Shown: positions 10,739 to 22,218 of the stretch, piece after piece
How positions within the stretch are numbered: the first letter of the stretch is position 1
Layout: every line of letters starts with the position of its first letter
DNA from: Trichosporon coremiiforme
Taxonomy: Eukaryota; Basidiomycota; Tremellomycetes; Trichosporonales; Trichosporonaceae
NCBI GenBank assembly: GCA_039545355.1
Contig: BCJJ01000051.1
Location: 1-64,000 of the forward strand
Length of the DNA: 64,000 bases
Reading direction: 5' to 3'
The notes under the pieces: model-generated
What the model saw: only the letters and a program-made list of their open reading frames with translations
What the model was told of the DNA's origin: nothing
Database searches by the model: none
Translations under genes and position numbers: made by a program

Positions 10739-13402
10739 CTATGAGAAGAAATCGGCTGCGCCCTTGCGACCATGCCTGCCGGCTTCATGGTCCTTGGTTG
10801 CGGTGTCTGAAGCTGATGGAGCCGGAGGAGCGCTTGACGCCACTGGCACCTTCTCCACCCACTCGTCCTCCTCGCGTTTGGCCCTCGCTTTCTTCTTCGG
10901 CTTTTCGCGAGGGACGTCTTCCTCATCCTCTCCAATGTCGAATGACAGCACACCTTTGCGTTTCTTCTTGTCCTTCCTTTTCTTCTTCTCCGTCTTTTCC
11001 TCTTCCTTGTCCCCTCCAGATCCACCGCCCGCGCCAGCACGCTTGAAAACCGGCTTGAAGGTGGCGTAGTCGAGGGGCCTGTTATCCACAGGGAATGGGT
11101 CCTTCGGTTTCTCGTCCACCACAGTCAACGCTTTCGGCGAAACCTCGTCCTCTTCGTCTTCATCCTCATCGTCGCTTGCGAAGATCGCCTTGAAGATGTC
11201 GATACTCGGCTTGGTGTAGGTCAGGATGTCGCGACCTTGATTGATGTCGTCGGCCATACCGACTTCGGCGATTGTCCGCGGAACACGCTCGCCTGTCTCT
11301 TCGGGCGGCGGTGGAGTGTTCTCCTTGTCGGTACCGGGCTGGTGAACGAAATGAGACTCCCAAGCAGCATCATTCTTCGGCAGCGTCGAGTCAAGGCCGT
11401 AGCCAGCTTTCGGTGTTGAGGTCCCACTGCCTTCAGGAGGTCCTTCTGGGTGGGGGTCTGCCACGTGAAACCGCTTGCAGACCAGTTTCACCGGATAGAA
11501 ATCCTTCACGACACGAGTGAGAGCACCGTACCGCCCATCTTTGGCCGCCTGTTCTCGAGGAGTGAGCTCCTGAGCCACCTCGACCTCGGTGGTCGCCTTA
11601 GCGAACTGAGGTCCTTTGCTGGCATCAAAGAGGTGCAACCCAGGCTTCGCCTGCTTCATGTCCGAAGCAGCTAGAGCCGAGCTACCTGAGGTAAATCGCG
11701 AGGACATCGCATACGACATGGGCTTGAAGATGCGGGCAGAGGCAGCAAAGGCCGCGAGCTCCTTGTTAACCTCATCGACGCTGCTCGATGGCAGCAGCCG
11801 AGGGGTAGGGTGCTTGGTGTTGTGCTGTTGAGAGACGAGGTATGACCGGTACCTCTCCTGCTTTTCGAGGTCATCTCCATACGGCATATAGCCCTGAAGA
11901 GCAGAAGAGGCCGTGCGAGGGGACAGCTGGGGGATAAAGATCTCCCTGGCACGCTCTAGAGGAACCTCAGGTTCCGCCTCGATGGAGAGAGCAGGTGGTG
12001 CTGCGGTGGCCTGGCGTGCCTGTGCAGCGATCGCCTCCAGACGCTCTCGATCCTTCACGGACATGTAATCCCACACGGATTTGGCGTTCGCTATCCTAGT
12101 GTTCTCTCCAAGAGCTTGTCCTCTCTGCTCGTGAGTCAACGGTCGCCCCGGGGCACCGCGAATGGATGAGTTAGCTTCATCCTCCTTCTGCGAATTCCAG
12201 ACCCTGTTCGGGTCAGGCTTCCAATCCGTTGCTACGTCTGGGAAGCCCCACCTGGAGTGTAAGCGACAGCTGAAGAATATCACTCACCATGTGTCCTTTG
12301 GAACGCCTTTCGGGTCCAGCACGAATCCCTGCAGGATCGGCCGTCCGTCGTGCCAGTGCTTCTCGTCCTGCACTCGTGGAGCATTGGAGCGACCCGATTG
12401 CTCCCCGACCATGACCACATCGTCCTCCTCTCCGTCATCAAAGGCATAGGCCGTCCGGTCGGCGCCCGAGGTTGTGGTGTAAGGGTCTTCCTCGTCATCT
12501 TCTCCGGGTCCAGCTCCGTAGACACCTCTCTTCCCCGGTAGCCGTCCCATACCCATCCCCTTCTGAAACCCGAGACCAACCTTGTCGTCCTTGGCCGCAT
12601 AGGTGAGGAGCTGGGTATCTCTCGGAGCGTACGTATGCTTGCTAGCTTCCTCAGGTTCCTCCTCGATGTCGAGACCTGCCCGCGCTCTGCCCAGCTTTCC
12701 CTCTTGTATCCGGAGCTTCCGGAGGGTCACACGCGGACCGATCCCTTGACCTGGTCGCCAGCCTAGCCTCTGGAGTAGCGCATGTCCCATAGAAGTTTTG
12801 GCAGGAATGATGAGCGACTGGAGAGCTGAAGGAAGACTGACGTTAGCTGTGCTACTGGTCCAATCCGCTCACCTTTGTTCCCCGGTGCTTTCCCTAAACC
12901 CAGCGAACCCATCGTCTTTAAACGTGTCTGTGTTCTCGAGCCTCCGGTCATCGTTCATCTGCTGCAGATCTTCCTCGTCCATGAAGTCTTCTGCACGCTG
13001 CTGATGCTGCGATCTGTTGGATCTCGACGACTTAAAGGTGCTCGGTGCCCAACCTCAGGTTAGCTCTACCCTGGCTAATAAACGTACCTTCTTTCGAGCC
13101 GGCCGTGTTGAAGTAACCAGCGGACCAGCCGCCTGTGAAGGCGCCGTGGAATCGTCGTCGACCCTTCTCATCGCGTACCTGATGTCAGAGCAAGTCATGC
13201 ACGCCACTCACCTCTTGCTCCCATACCGGAAGATACTCCTGCTTGTCCTTCTTGTAATCCGCTAGAGCTGGGAGGGGCGTTCCAACCTGCGGTGAGCTAG
13301 AGCAACTGCGATTCCACCCACTTGAACAAACGACTCATTTAAGTACGAGCTCTTGAGATTGACGTTCTCGAGCTCAAGCCTGTGCTTGAGCCTCGAAGTC
13401 AT
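10739..13402 (-). CDS. GPATCH1-type G-patch protein (DUF1604 + G-patch)
   Basis: Exons from the 5' end are 13402-13322, 13286-13212, 13178-13088, 13053-12873, 12836-12288 and 12251-10739, for 829 residues; introns are 33-36 nt. The start [10 protein letters not shown] was chosen because it leads into [12 protein letters not shown], the expected N-terminus. DUF1604 hallmarks follow: [38 protein letters not shown] and AEDFMDEED. The G-patch lies at about 154-180 ([18 protein letters not shown]). The remainder is a long disordered region ending in Lys/Glu-rich tracts. The family associates with late spliceosomes and activates DEAH helicases through the G-patch. It is divergent from the gene at 13659, with 256 bp between the starts. 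Confidence 0.9.
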
Positions 13403-13658
13403 CTTGGGCGAGTGTGCAGTGACGACACTGTTGTTGCAGACCACCGACTTTCTGATGCCGGCAACCCTGTCTAACAGTTCATTTGAGTTCAATCCTATTT
13501 GATTCCCATGCATCATTAGTATGATCTTCTAATCCGTTGTTGTTCCTTGTACGATATTGGTTCCGGGATCGGCGATGTGCGGCGCCGCGCAGTCGGCCAG
13601 GTCATAGCCGAGATGCCCATCGAAGCGCTCTCTCAACATTCTTCATCTTTCATTCACC

Positions 13659-15585
13659 ATGACGAGACCTATCGACCGCGAGACGGCAGCGGTACTCGAA
13701 CCATTTCTTCAGGCCCTGAGGTCTGACAAGACGCTCACAGTCCCGAAAGCGACTCTTCTCGGTGCCCTCACCCACTTCCTTTCCCTTCTCGACGGCGACA
13801 ACCTGGAGGCATACATTCAGGACGTTCTCAGCTCACCATCACTTTGGGATGCGGTGACACCTCACGACATTGAAAGCGCTGTTCGTTCGGCTCCTGCTTC
13901 CAAACTCGCCATCCTTAAACCGAAAATCAAGGACACATTCTTTAAACGCAACCGAGTGGCCAAGGCCTCACAGGAGTGGCTGGGCGATCTCGTCAAGGAC
14001 CTGCACAAGTCCGGCAACAGCGAACGCACTCTGCCGATCCTCGTCGGCATTCTCAACGGAATCTCGGATGTCAAGGACATCGACTGGGGCAAGCCAAGAC
14101 TAGAGCTGGAGGACACGCTCGTTATCACGCTGGCAGAGCGATTGGAGAAGGAGAAGAGCGACGTCGACGTGCTCCGATTGTTCAGCTCTGTCGCGGAGGA
14201 TATTCAGCCCGAGAGACTGAGGGTTCTGGACTTGAGGGTGAGCTTCACCTTGCTTCGGTGTGACTGACATGCAGACATTGACGCCTGAACTTCAGGACGC
14301 CTTGTTCAGGTCGCTTGAGCCCGGTTCGGCTGCCGACGCACAGGACAAGCTAGCCGATGCGGAGGATTTCTCGATTGGTTTGTCGTCCGCCATCGAAGCC
14401 CTGGCCAAGGGCGGCTCAAAGAGTCAAGAGTTTGCATGGAGTCAGGTCGAAGCCTTCACGAGGCGGATGTTCCTTTCGTCGGAGGTCTTCGATCAGGAGT
14501 GGTCTAGTCTTTCAAGACCAATTATCGGCGGACCTGGTGCGTCAATGTGTTGGTTGCGGAGAACGTGGCTGACAAACAGAGTGGGAGCGACAGCGAGCGG
14601 CTCTGTCTGCTTTCTGTGAAGTTGAGTGGCCGGTGATTGAGCGCCTGATCGCCATCTCCGAACGCAGAGTGGGCACGGAGCAGACCGTCGACCTCGTGAC
14701 CCTCATCATCCGCACTCTCAGCAAGTTCACCCCGGTTACCGAGGAAGAGCAGGATCCTGTCGACAACTATGAAAAGACGTTGTACGGTGCTTTCGACATC
14801 CTGGCGGGTGAGGGAGGCGGCCGTGCTGTGCGCACGCTCTTCGATCACCTGGAAAAGAATGAGTACATCTCCGACTCCTACGCCGCTTTCGTCCTGACCG
14901 TTGGAGAGCAGTTGGTCAGGATGATTGACTCTCGGACCGTTCGTGACTTCCTTCTGCCGCTGGCCGACAAGTGAGTTTGAGGGGAACAGCGATGAGGACA
15001 ATAGCGAGAAACTAATATACTTTCAGGTACGTCGTTCGGCCGCAGCACAAGTCGAGTTTCCAATCTGCGTTCGCTTTCCTCCTGGCGCTCGTCGACGCTG
15101 CCTCGTCTCATCTCGAGTTGGACCCCAGCCAGGGCGGCTTCGTCGAGGCGATGGTGAATTTCGTGGCACATGCTCTGCTGCGCGAAAGCAAGGACGGCAG
15201 CGTGACAACGGAGCAGCTGCGGCAAGCGTATCCTCAGCTCGTCAAGTGCGCGAGCAGGCGTAGCCCCGAGCTGGTTCATCAGTGCATCACCCTTCTTAAC
15301 AAGACCGACTTCACGACCCCGGAGTACCAGAAGGCGGTGGACGCGATCCGCGTCGGCCTCATACCCGCGGTTCCAGCGCCCGCGATGGGAGAGTATCTCG
15401 ATCAGACCGCAAACCTCATTCTGTCGACGCCGAGGGGCTCGGAAGAGCGCCTCGAGCTGTCATCTCTGGCCTTCAAGGCTGTCATCCAGGAGATGCCTGA
15501 CGAGACAAAGCAGCAGGGCATCGACTGGTGGCTCAAACACCGCCGCGTGTTTGACGGCAGGGGGGACCCTTCCGCTAGACTTTAA
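13659..15585 (+). CDS. Helical-repeat protein, possible peroxin Pex8, with C-terminal PTS1-like ARL
   Basis: Exons 13659-14237, 14275-14536, 14580-14970 and 15027-15585 give 596 residues. The whole chain is alpha-helical with HEAT-like repeats and no signal peptide or membrane span. It ends in SARL; ARL fits the peroxisomal targeting signal [SAC][KRH][LM]. Fungal Pex8 is an intraperoxisomal helical-repeat protein that carries a PTS1 and links the docking and RING subcomplexes of the import machinery. The segments DFLLPLADKYVV...FQSAFAFLLALVDAA and GIDWWLKHRRVF agree with my memory of Pex8, but this is from memory only. Alternatives are another HEAT-repeat protein with a chance ARL end. Confidence 0.55.
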
Positions 15586-15850
15586 CCATACGTTGTATTC
15601 CCCATCTCCGTAGGCAGATGTACTGTTTATCTCATACGCTGCGCACACCAGATGACTGAAAGAGCATAACCGTGACCGGGGAACGCTGGGATCCGGAGCT
15701 CAGGGCCAACCCAGACGCGTCAACGCCTGATCCAATCGCGTCCCGACCACGTCCACCTCCACCAGGGACCTCTTCCAGGTCATGGCGTCCCGTCGCACCG
15801 TCTCCGGCACTCGTTGGCCCATGCATGGGCCAAGAAGAAAGCCAAAAACG

Positions 15851-15933
15851 AGAGAATGCCCGGGATCGAACCGGGGACCTACGGATGGTCGCTGAATTGC
15901 AATCCGCCGCTTCTACCGCTGAGCCACATCCTC
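15851..15933 (-). tRNA. tRNA-Cys(GCA) with 10-nt intron, copy 1
   Basis: On the minus strand GAGGATG pairs with CATTCTC, with a U73 discriminator. The D arm is GCT/AGC and the T arm CCCGG-TTCGATC-CCGGG. The anticodon stem GCGGA/TCCGT encloses TTGCAA, giving anticodon GCA. A 10-nt intron follows position 37. A run of five A at 15844-15848 (T on the minus strand) is the terminator. Confidence 0.9.
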
Positions 15934-16239
15934 TGAGCTAACTGCTGATGAGCGCCGCAGCCGGCGGCGTGGGTAACCGCGACGGGGCTCTTTCCGCTCT
16001 TCGGGCGACGGTGCATGCACCGTCGGTATTAGAGAGCTGAAAGGGCCTTGGACATTGCGGGTTTAGATGTGAAATGTACGATAATGGCTGCTGATGAGGA
16101 GGATGACGGGAGGTTGGCCAACCCGCATAACGATGGGCTGATGCCAGCCTAGATGGAAAAGGGGGTGAGTGCCACCCACTCGGTTGTGTTTGCTCGAGTC
16201 TGTGCTCATGATGGGCGAGGACACAGTGCGGGTGTTCCT

Positions 16240-16306
16240 GCAAAGAGTGAGATCTAAAGGAGCATTGCAAGAGTGATGTCTAAAGGAGCATGCAAGAGTG
16301 ACATCC
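16240..16306 (+). repeat. Short tandem repeat, about 26-nt unit, 2.6 copies
   Basis: Units begin at 16240, 16267 and 16292 with gcaa(a)gagtga and share tctaaaggagcat. The third unit is partial. Confidence 0.6.
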
Positions 16307-16451
16307 ACGGTGATGGAGCCAGCGGAGTTCGGTCAAGTCAAGCTAACGTGGTTCTCACTTCTCATCAGTTGGCAGGCGATGTTCTTTTGTGCTCACGCTG
16401 CTGCAAACATAGCTGTGCGCTCAGCGAATACGGAGGGACTGGTGCTCTTTA

Positions 16452-16482
16452 ATTCCCATCGTCGAGAAGGACGATGGGGAAT
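16452..16482. repeat. Inverted repeat / hairpin
   Basis: The arms ATTCCCATCGTC and GACGATGGGGAAT pair with one bulged base around a 6-nt loop. No T-run follows and no gene is adjacent, so a role is unknown. Confidence 0.5.
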
Positions 16483-16876
16483 AATCCTGCCACAGTCGAG
16501 CCGAACATGTGCATCTAAATCAGCTCCAGTAGTCCTCCGACACAAAGCATGCAGTAGCGTGATCACTGCTATTCCGTACCGAGCCCATGTGCGTCCATGT
16601 GCTCCCATGCCGCGGACGCGACATAGGAACGCCTGCATACATCTTGGCAGTGCGGGATAAAGAAGCTAGCTCGCGCAAGTGGCACCCACGGAAGCCACGC
16701 CCGCTGCTCCAGCACACGCCCCAAAGAAGTCTGCAACTGTCGTCACCGTTTCACGGTGTTCGACGCCTCTTTGGAGCCACTCTCATGCATGGCGAAGCAT
16801 GAGGACGCACGCTATCGCAGCGACGGGTCCAGTCACGTGCGCGCGCGCCCACTTCAGCCAGCGAGCAATTGCGCAG

Positions 16877-16959
16877 GAGGATGTGGCTCAGCGGTAGAAG
16901 CGGCGGATTGCAATTCAGCAACCATCCGTAGGTCCCCGGTTCGATCCCGGGCATTCTCT
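16877..16959 (+). tRNA. tRNA-Cys(GCA) with 10-nt intron, copy 2
   Basis: Same fold as the copy at 15851. The mature parts match and the introns differ at one base. TTTTT at 16962-16966 is the terminator. Similarity to copy 1 stops within about 10 nt of the 3' end and at the 5' end, so only the gene itself is shared. Confidence 0.9.
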
Positions 16960-17909
16960 CGTTTTTGCAGCTTGCCCTACGCATAGGAAGGGTGGGAAGA
17001 AGTGGCCGCTGCCACTGGCGGCCAACCTCCTCATGTCCCTGAAGAGGAGGTGGTCCGGTTTAGTTCCGCTGCTGTCTGCGCCCCCCGGTTGAAACCGATC
17101 CCACCTCCACCGACAGTGCCCTGCTTACACATCGCGAGGCACAGCTAGTGCCCAGGCTCAGGCTCATCGCGGAGGGGCAACGCGAGATGCAGGGCAGGCG
17201 CTAACGATCCGTGGCAGGATGAATCTTATCTGGGCGTGATGCCAATCTCTGATCCCTCGATACGGTCGATACAGTCGTTTCACGGCGTGGCTCGTAACGA
17301 AGCTGGGACATTGTACCATGCGTCGTCATGTGCGTCTGTTCCGGCTCGGTGACTTCTCGAAGTCGGCTTCCTGACTATTTTGGGGCAGGTTCCAGTCTCA
17401 TCGCTGTGTGTTCCTGTGGTTACCTCATCCGATGGGGCCCAGATCGGGACGGGGGGAGGTGGGAATCGTACTGCTGACGAGAGGATAACGACGGACTGCA
17501 TGGCGCAACTGCGGCCGAGATCCCGGCCGGCTCGCTCGCCAAGCCTGGGCGGTTGATCCCTGGCCCACGGCGTTGGACTGGAGGTTGGGAGCCTGAGAAC
17601 GATAAGGATCACGTGTGGTCGCTGTCCGTGGGCGTGCAGCGGGCGGGTGAGGACGTCGGCGTTCGTATCGGCCAAGCCACTGTCGTAGGCCGCTAGGTAC
17701 GACGAGGACACCCATAGGTCAGCTGTCGGCTATGATGCCGCATTTTGGACGCCGGTGGTATGCCTTTTCGGAACAATTCTGGATCGAGCAGCATGTGACG
17801 TCCAGCAACCGCTATGCGCTATGCGACGGATAACACGGTGGGCGCCAGCCTTAAGAAGGCAAACCTAGACTATCTGCCTCCCGCCCTCCCCACCTCATCC
17901 ACAACCACC
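16960..17909. other. Intergenic, upstream of formamidase
   Basis: ORFs of up to 143 codons on the minus strand look spurious. The last 60 bp are C-rich, as in a short leader. Confidence 0.45.
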
Positions 17910-19402
17910 ATGCAAGCGCAGAAGCACAGAACCGCCGTTCGCATCGACCCTTCCAAGCCTGCTGAGGGCCAGAAGGGCCTCATGAACCGCTGGCACCCCG
18001 ACATCCCCGCCTTCTGCAGCGTCAAGCCTGGCGAGGTCTTCAACGTCGAGTGTCACGACTGGGTCGGAGGGCAGATCGGCAACAATGACAGCTCGGACGA
18101 CATCAAGGTCCGTACCTTCACTGATAAGCTCGGCTGATAGGCAGAACGTCGACCTCACTAAGATCCACAACCTCAGCGGCCCCATCGCCGTCGAGGGAGC
18201 CAAAACGGGCGACGTGCTCATCGTCGACATCCTCGACGTTACGCCCTTCCCCGACATGCAGTGGGGCTACACGGGCATCTTTGAGAGTACGTTCCTCTGC
18301 TGCGGGCGTCCCCACTGACCTCTAGAGACCAATGGTGGCGGCTTGTTCGCCAACGAGTTCGACTCCAAGGCGGCCAAGGCCGTCTGGGACTTCGAGGGCA
18401 TCTACGCGACCTCGCGGCACATCCCTGGCGTGCGGTTTGCGGGTATCCCCCACCCCGGTCTGATTGGCACCATGCCGTCGCAGGAGCTGCTCGACAAGTG
18501 GAACAAGCGCGAGAGTGAACTTATTGCCGCCAACGAAGGATGTTGCCCCGAGGTCGCTCTGCCGCCGAACGCAAATGGCGCGTACGTTGGTCAAGACCTG
18601 CCCGACAATGTGCGCGAGAAGGTCTACAGAGAGGGCGCACGCACCATCCCTGGCCGCGAGCACGGCGGTAACGTTGATATCAAGAACCTCTCTCGCGGGT
18701 CTCGCTGCTATTTCCCCGTGTACATCGATGGGGCCAACCTCGCCGTGGGCGACCTGCACTTCTCGCAGGGCGACGGAGAGCTCTCCTTCTGCGGTGCTAT
18801 CGAGATGGTACGTTGTGTGGGCTGCAACAGTAACTTACAACAGGCGGGAATTGTCACGCTCAAGACCAGCATCCTCAAGGACGGCGTCAAGAAACTCGGC
18901 CTCCGCCAGCCCATCTTTATCCCCTCGCCGATCGACCCCAAGTACCACGAGCAGATCATTTTCCAGGGTGAGTTCAAGTTCTGGCTAAACCCGACTCACT
19001 TTACCCAGGTGTCTCAGTCGATGTCCACGGTGACGGCAAGCAGTACAGCATGGACGCGACGGTTGCGTACAAGCAGGCGGCGCTGAACTGCTTCGACTAC
19101 CTGAACCGGCTCGGCTACAGCCGCGAGCAGGCGTGTGAGTGGATCTGAGACCGAAGCACTGCCTCTCGGCCAGAGAAGTGGGAACATGTCTGACGGCAGA
19201 CCTTCTTTGTTCGGCTGCACCGGTGGAGGCGCACGTCGGAGCGATCGTCGACATCCCCAACGCGTGCGTTACAATGGGCCTTCCCCGCGCCATTTTCGAT
19301 CGGGACATCCTGCCCACCGAAGATGGACTGGAGAAGCGCGACTACGGCCAGGCGGCGATTCGCTCGGACGGTGTGCGCTGCAAGCAGCCCAATCTCAAGT
19401 AG
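17910..19402 (+). CDS. Formamidase (FmdA/AmdA family, EC 3.5.1.49)
   Basis: Exons 17910-18107, 18145-18286, 18326-18807, 18844-18967, 19009-19134 and 19200-19402 give 424 residues, the usual size for fungal formamidases. Introns are 36-65 nt with clear CTGAC/CTAAC-type branches. The chain carries family features: the RIDPSKP and NRWHPDIP N-terminal region, VECHDWVGGQIGNNDS, GDVLIVDILDVTP, HPGLIGTMPS, REHGGNVDIKNLSRGS, GDLHFSQGDGE and a C-terminal AAPVEAHVGAIVDIPNACVT. It hydrolyses formamide to formate and ammonia in the cytosol, supplying nitrogen. In fungi such genes are commonly under nitrogen control, though no regulatory site was proved here. Start choice is the first ATG of the frame. 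Confidence 0.92.
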
Positions 19403-20000
19403 ATAGCCGGTCCGATTGTAGCAAATGCCGGGGCCCACTGGGGCTGATCCGTGTTTGCCGGAAGATACCAACAGCGGCACAGCGGCGCATCGGAGAGTGC
19501 GCGGAGTCGGGGATAGCGAGAGCTCGGTGGGGTTGTCGGTGACGGAGATGTCCATAGTCAGAAGCTAGTTCCGGGGTAAGTCCGTATCAGCGCGTGCTCG
19601 CTCGGATGCGCGTTAAGAACGCTCTAAGTACGTTTGCCAAGCCGCGGCCACGGCGGAGATGAATTCAGTTTAGCGGGGAATGCAGACGCAGAGAGTAAGA
19701 GAGTTATGTCACAGAACATTCCGAACAACGGAGCCCTGGCACAGCAATGCGTCAGTTGCGCCTCTGCCCAGAGATCCGAGAAGCACGGCTCGCCTACGGA
19801 TCCGAGCGACCGATCTCTTGTCGTCCTGCGCCCGATCTACCAGTGTATCGGTGTGCATGGCCACGATGAGTCTTCCTCGCCGCCGCCGGCCTATATAACG
19901 GTCAGCGCAGCAGGCAGCATGCACCACTCACCCCGAGACGCAGCTTTCCCACTCTCCCCGTCAGTCGCTCCCATTCAACCTGTTCTCCATCACGTACACT
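19403..20000. other. Intergenic with lectin promoter
   Basis: No gene is seen. A TATA box lies at 19892. Confidence 0.45.
19892..19898 (+). promoter_or_regulatory. TATA box of the lectin gene
   Basis: TATATAA lies 103 bp before the ATG at 20001, a normal spacing allowing a leader of about 70 nt. Confidence 0.5.
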
Positions 20001-20638
20001 ATGCTGCTCAGCACTGTCGCTTTCCTCGCCGTCCTTGGGGCCGTCTCCGCTGCGCCTGCTCCCCAGACCTCCCCCAACCCTCCCGTCAGCTACGACGGCC
20101 GCCAGCTTCGCTTCAACCTGCAGCTCAACAAGTGTCTGACCGCACGCAAGGTTGAGGTCGGCTCCGAGCTCGGAGTGTAAGTTCCTCACCATCTTGCGTA
20201 CTGATTCTCAGCGCAGCGTGCGAAGAGAAGCCCGGCCAGCTCTTCGACACTGGTCCTCCCTCAACTGTCGGCGTCATCCGTGTCACAGGCACGAACCTCT
20301 GCGTTGACGCAGGCGACTGTGAGTAACACCTACTCTTATAAATTGCCTACTCTGGACAGAGCTGACATGCAGACAACTGCAAGGCGAACGGCGAGAAGCT
20401 CACGCTTCAGCACTGCGGCGAGGGCGCCTGGGGCGCGCAGGAGTGGTGGCAGTCAACTGAGGGCCGCATCGAGCTGGCCGGTCCCGTCACCCACGCGCAT
20501 CAGGCGCCGCCCCGCTCTGGCTTCTGCTTCGACCTGACTGACGGCAACGAGGCGTCTGGCTCCGTCCAGCTCTGGACGTGCTACGACAACAACCCGAACC
20601 AGCGCTGGGACCTGGGCCCTTGGTGCCGCTTCTGCTAA
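20001..20638 (+). CDS. Secreted ricin-B-type (beta-trefoil) lectin-domain protein
   Basis: Exons 20001-20176, 20212-20318 and 20373-20638 give 182 residues. Residues 1-18 form a clear signal peptide (MLLSTVAFLAVLGAVSA, then APAPQ). The rest resembles one ricin-B/QxW carbohydrate-binding domain: LNKCLTAR, NLCVDAGD, LTLQHC, FCFDLTDGNEASGSVQLWTC and NPNQRWDLG, the last being the QxW motif. Paired cysteines fit disulphides in a secreted protein. No catalytic domain is attached. A role in binding sugars outside the cell is inferred from the family. Confidence 0.8.
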
Positions 20639-21351
20639 GCTATCCACGAAGTATGTTCTTAGGGCAATCGTAGAGTGACGCGGACACTTCAAAGGTCATG
20701 AACGACGGACAATGCATAAGTGTGGCCATGAACGAGTTGCTTCCGCAGCTGCACATTGCCCGGAAATCCAGAGAAATGAGACGAAATGGCTCGAAGTGCC
20801 TTGCGAGGTGACTCACGTGACAGTCTATGTGTCCACTTTCATCTTACGCTGATCAGGCCTTCTGCATTCCAGAATACCGCGATGCACTCATCTCTGTGGA
20901 CGCATGCATGCATTCCAGCGGCAGCCGCCGCCAGATGCATCGAGGAGTGCGACGACTGCGGCCAATAGCGTGTAGATAACGGCCACGTGAAATTGGATGA
21001 CCCGGCGTTTCGGCGTTACGACCCACCCAACCAGCTATCAAAGTGGCACCAATCGTTCCATAGTGCACGTGACTTGCAGTTCTGAGCGTGCAACGCCTGG
21101 CGGACGGTTGCTACGAGATTCAATGCCGAGAACTTGACTCTCTTTCTCCACCAAAACTTAGCGGCTTTCGGTTTGCGGCCCCCATCGTTCCACTTCCTCA
21201 TCTGGTGGGTACACTATCGCGTTTCTCGAGAACCCCATCGCTAACCTGCGCAGAGACCTTTGTCCATTTCGAGGATTTTTGTTCCGAGTTTGCAAGCCCC
21301 TCACAACTCCTAATCGTCTACCGACTTTTAACAAGCAAAAAATCCATCAAA
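20639..21351. other. Intergenic with RPS0 leader
   Basis: No separate gene is seen. A possible 5'UTR intron (gtgggt at about 21205 to ctaacctgcgcag at about 21254) precedes RPS0. Confidence 0.45.
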
Positions 21352-22218
21352 ATGTCCAACCTTCCCGCTGCTCTTAACGCCACTGAGGACGACATCCAGC
21401 TCCTCCTTGCTGCCCAGGCCCACCTCGGCACCAAGAACTGCGACAAGTCTATGGAGTCGTACGTCTGGAAGCGTCGTGCCGACGGTATCCACGTCCTCAA
21501 CATTGGCAAGACCTGGGAGAAGCTCGTCTTCGCCGCGCGTATCCTCGCCGCCATTGAGAACCCCAACGACATCTGTGTCATCTCTGCCCGTCCCTACGGT
21601 CACCGTGCCACTCTCAAGTTCGCCTCGTTCACTGGCGCCCAGGCCATCGCCGGCCGCTTCACCCCCGGTTCGTTCACCAACTACATCACCCGTTCGTTCA
21701 AGGAGCCCCGTATCATCGTCGTCACCGACCCCCGTGTCGACCACCAGGCTATCCGCGAGGCCGCCTACGTCAACATCCCCGTCATCGCCTTCGCTGACAC
21801 CGACGCTTCGCTCAAGTTCTGCGATGTTGCCATCCCCTGCAACAACAAGTCGCGTCACTCGATCGGTCTGATGTGGTACCTCCTCTGTCGTGAGGTCCTC
21901 CGTCTCCGTGGCCAGGTTCCCCGTGGCCCCACCGGCCCCTCTGGCTGGGACGTTCTCCCCGACCTCTTCTTCTACCGCGACCCCGAGGAGATCGAGCGCG
22001 AGCAGCAGGAGAAGGCTCAGCAGGAGGCCGAGGCCGCCGAGGAGGCCGCTGCCCCCGCCCCCGCCGCCGAGGAGTGGACCGGTGCCACTGGCACCGACGC
22101 TGCCTTCGCCGCCCAGCCCACTGACCAGGCTCTTGACTGGTCTGCCGAGCCCCAGGGTGGAGACTGGGCCGCTGAGCCCGCTCAGCCCACCCAGGAGGGT
22201 GCCACCGGTGGCTGGTAA
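21352..22218 (+). CDS. RPS0: 40S ribosomal protein uS2 (S0/RPSA)
   Basis: A single uninterrupted exon of 288 residues, start context aaaATGTCC. The uS2 fold is obvious: [83 protein letters not shown] and [15 protein letters not shown]. The C-terminal tail is Ala/Glu-rich with Trp repeats (EEWTG, LDWSAE, GDWAAE), typical of eukaryotic RPSA. It is needed for small-subunit maturation. The lack of introns in the coding part is unusual next to its intron-rich neighbours; a 5'UTR intron is possible. Codon use is strongly C-ending, as for a highly expressed gene. Confidence 0.97.
   Translation: MSNLPAALNATEDDIQLLLAAQAHLGTKNCDKSMESYVWKRRADGIHVLNIGKTWEKLVFAARILAAIENPNDICVISARPYGHRATLKFASFTGAQAIAGRFTPGSFTNYITRSFKEPRIIVVTDPRVDHQAIREAAYVNIPVIAFADTDASLKFCDVAIPCNNKSRHSIGLMWYLLCREVLRLRGQVPRGPTGPSGWDVLPDLFFYRDPEEIEREQQEKAQQEAEAAEEAAAPAPAAEEWTGATGTDAAFAAQPTDQALDWSAEPQGGDWAAEPAQPTQEGATGGW

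Larger units (their letters stand above)
15934..16876. other. Spacer between inverted tRNA-Cys genes
   Basis: No protein gene is seen. It holds a short tandem repeat (16240-16306) and a hairpin (16452-16482). Confidence 0.45.

Noticed and set aside
21328..21858. Minus-strand ORF of 176 codons opposite RPS0
   Set aside because: It is a shadow of the strongly biased RPS0 coding sequence, Gly/Asp/Val-rich and without a motif.
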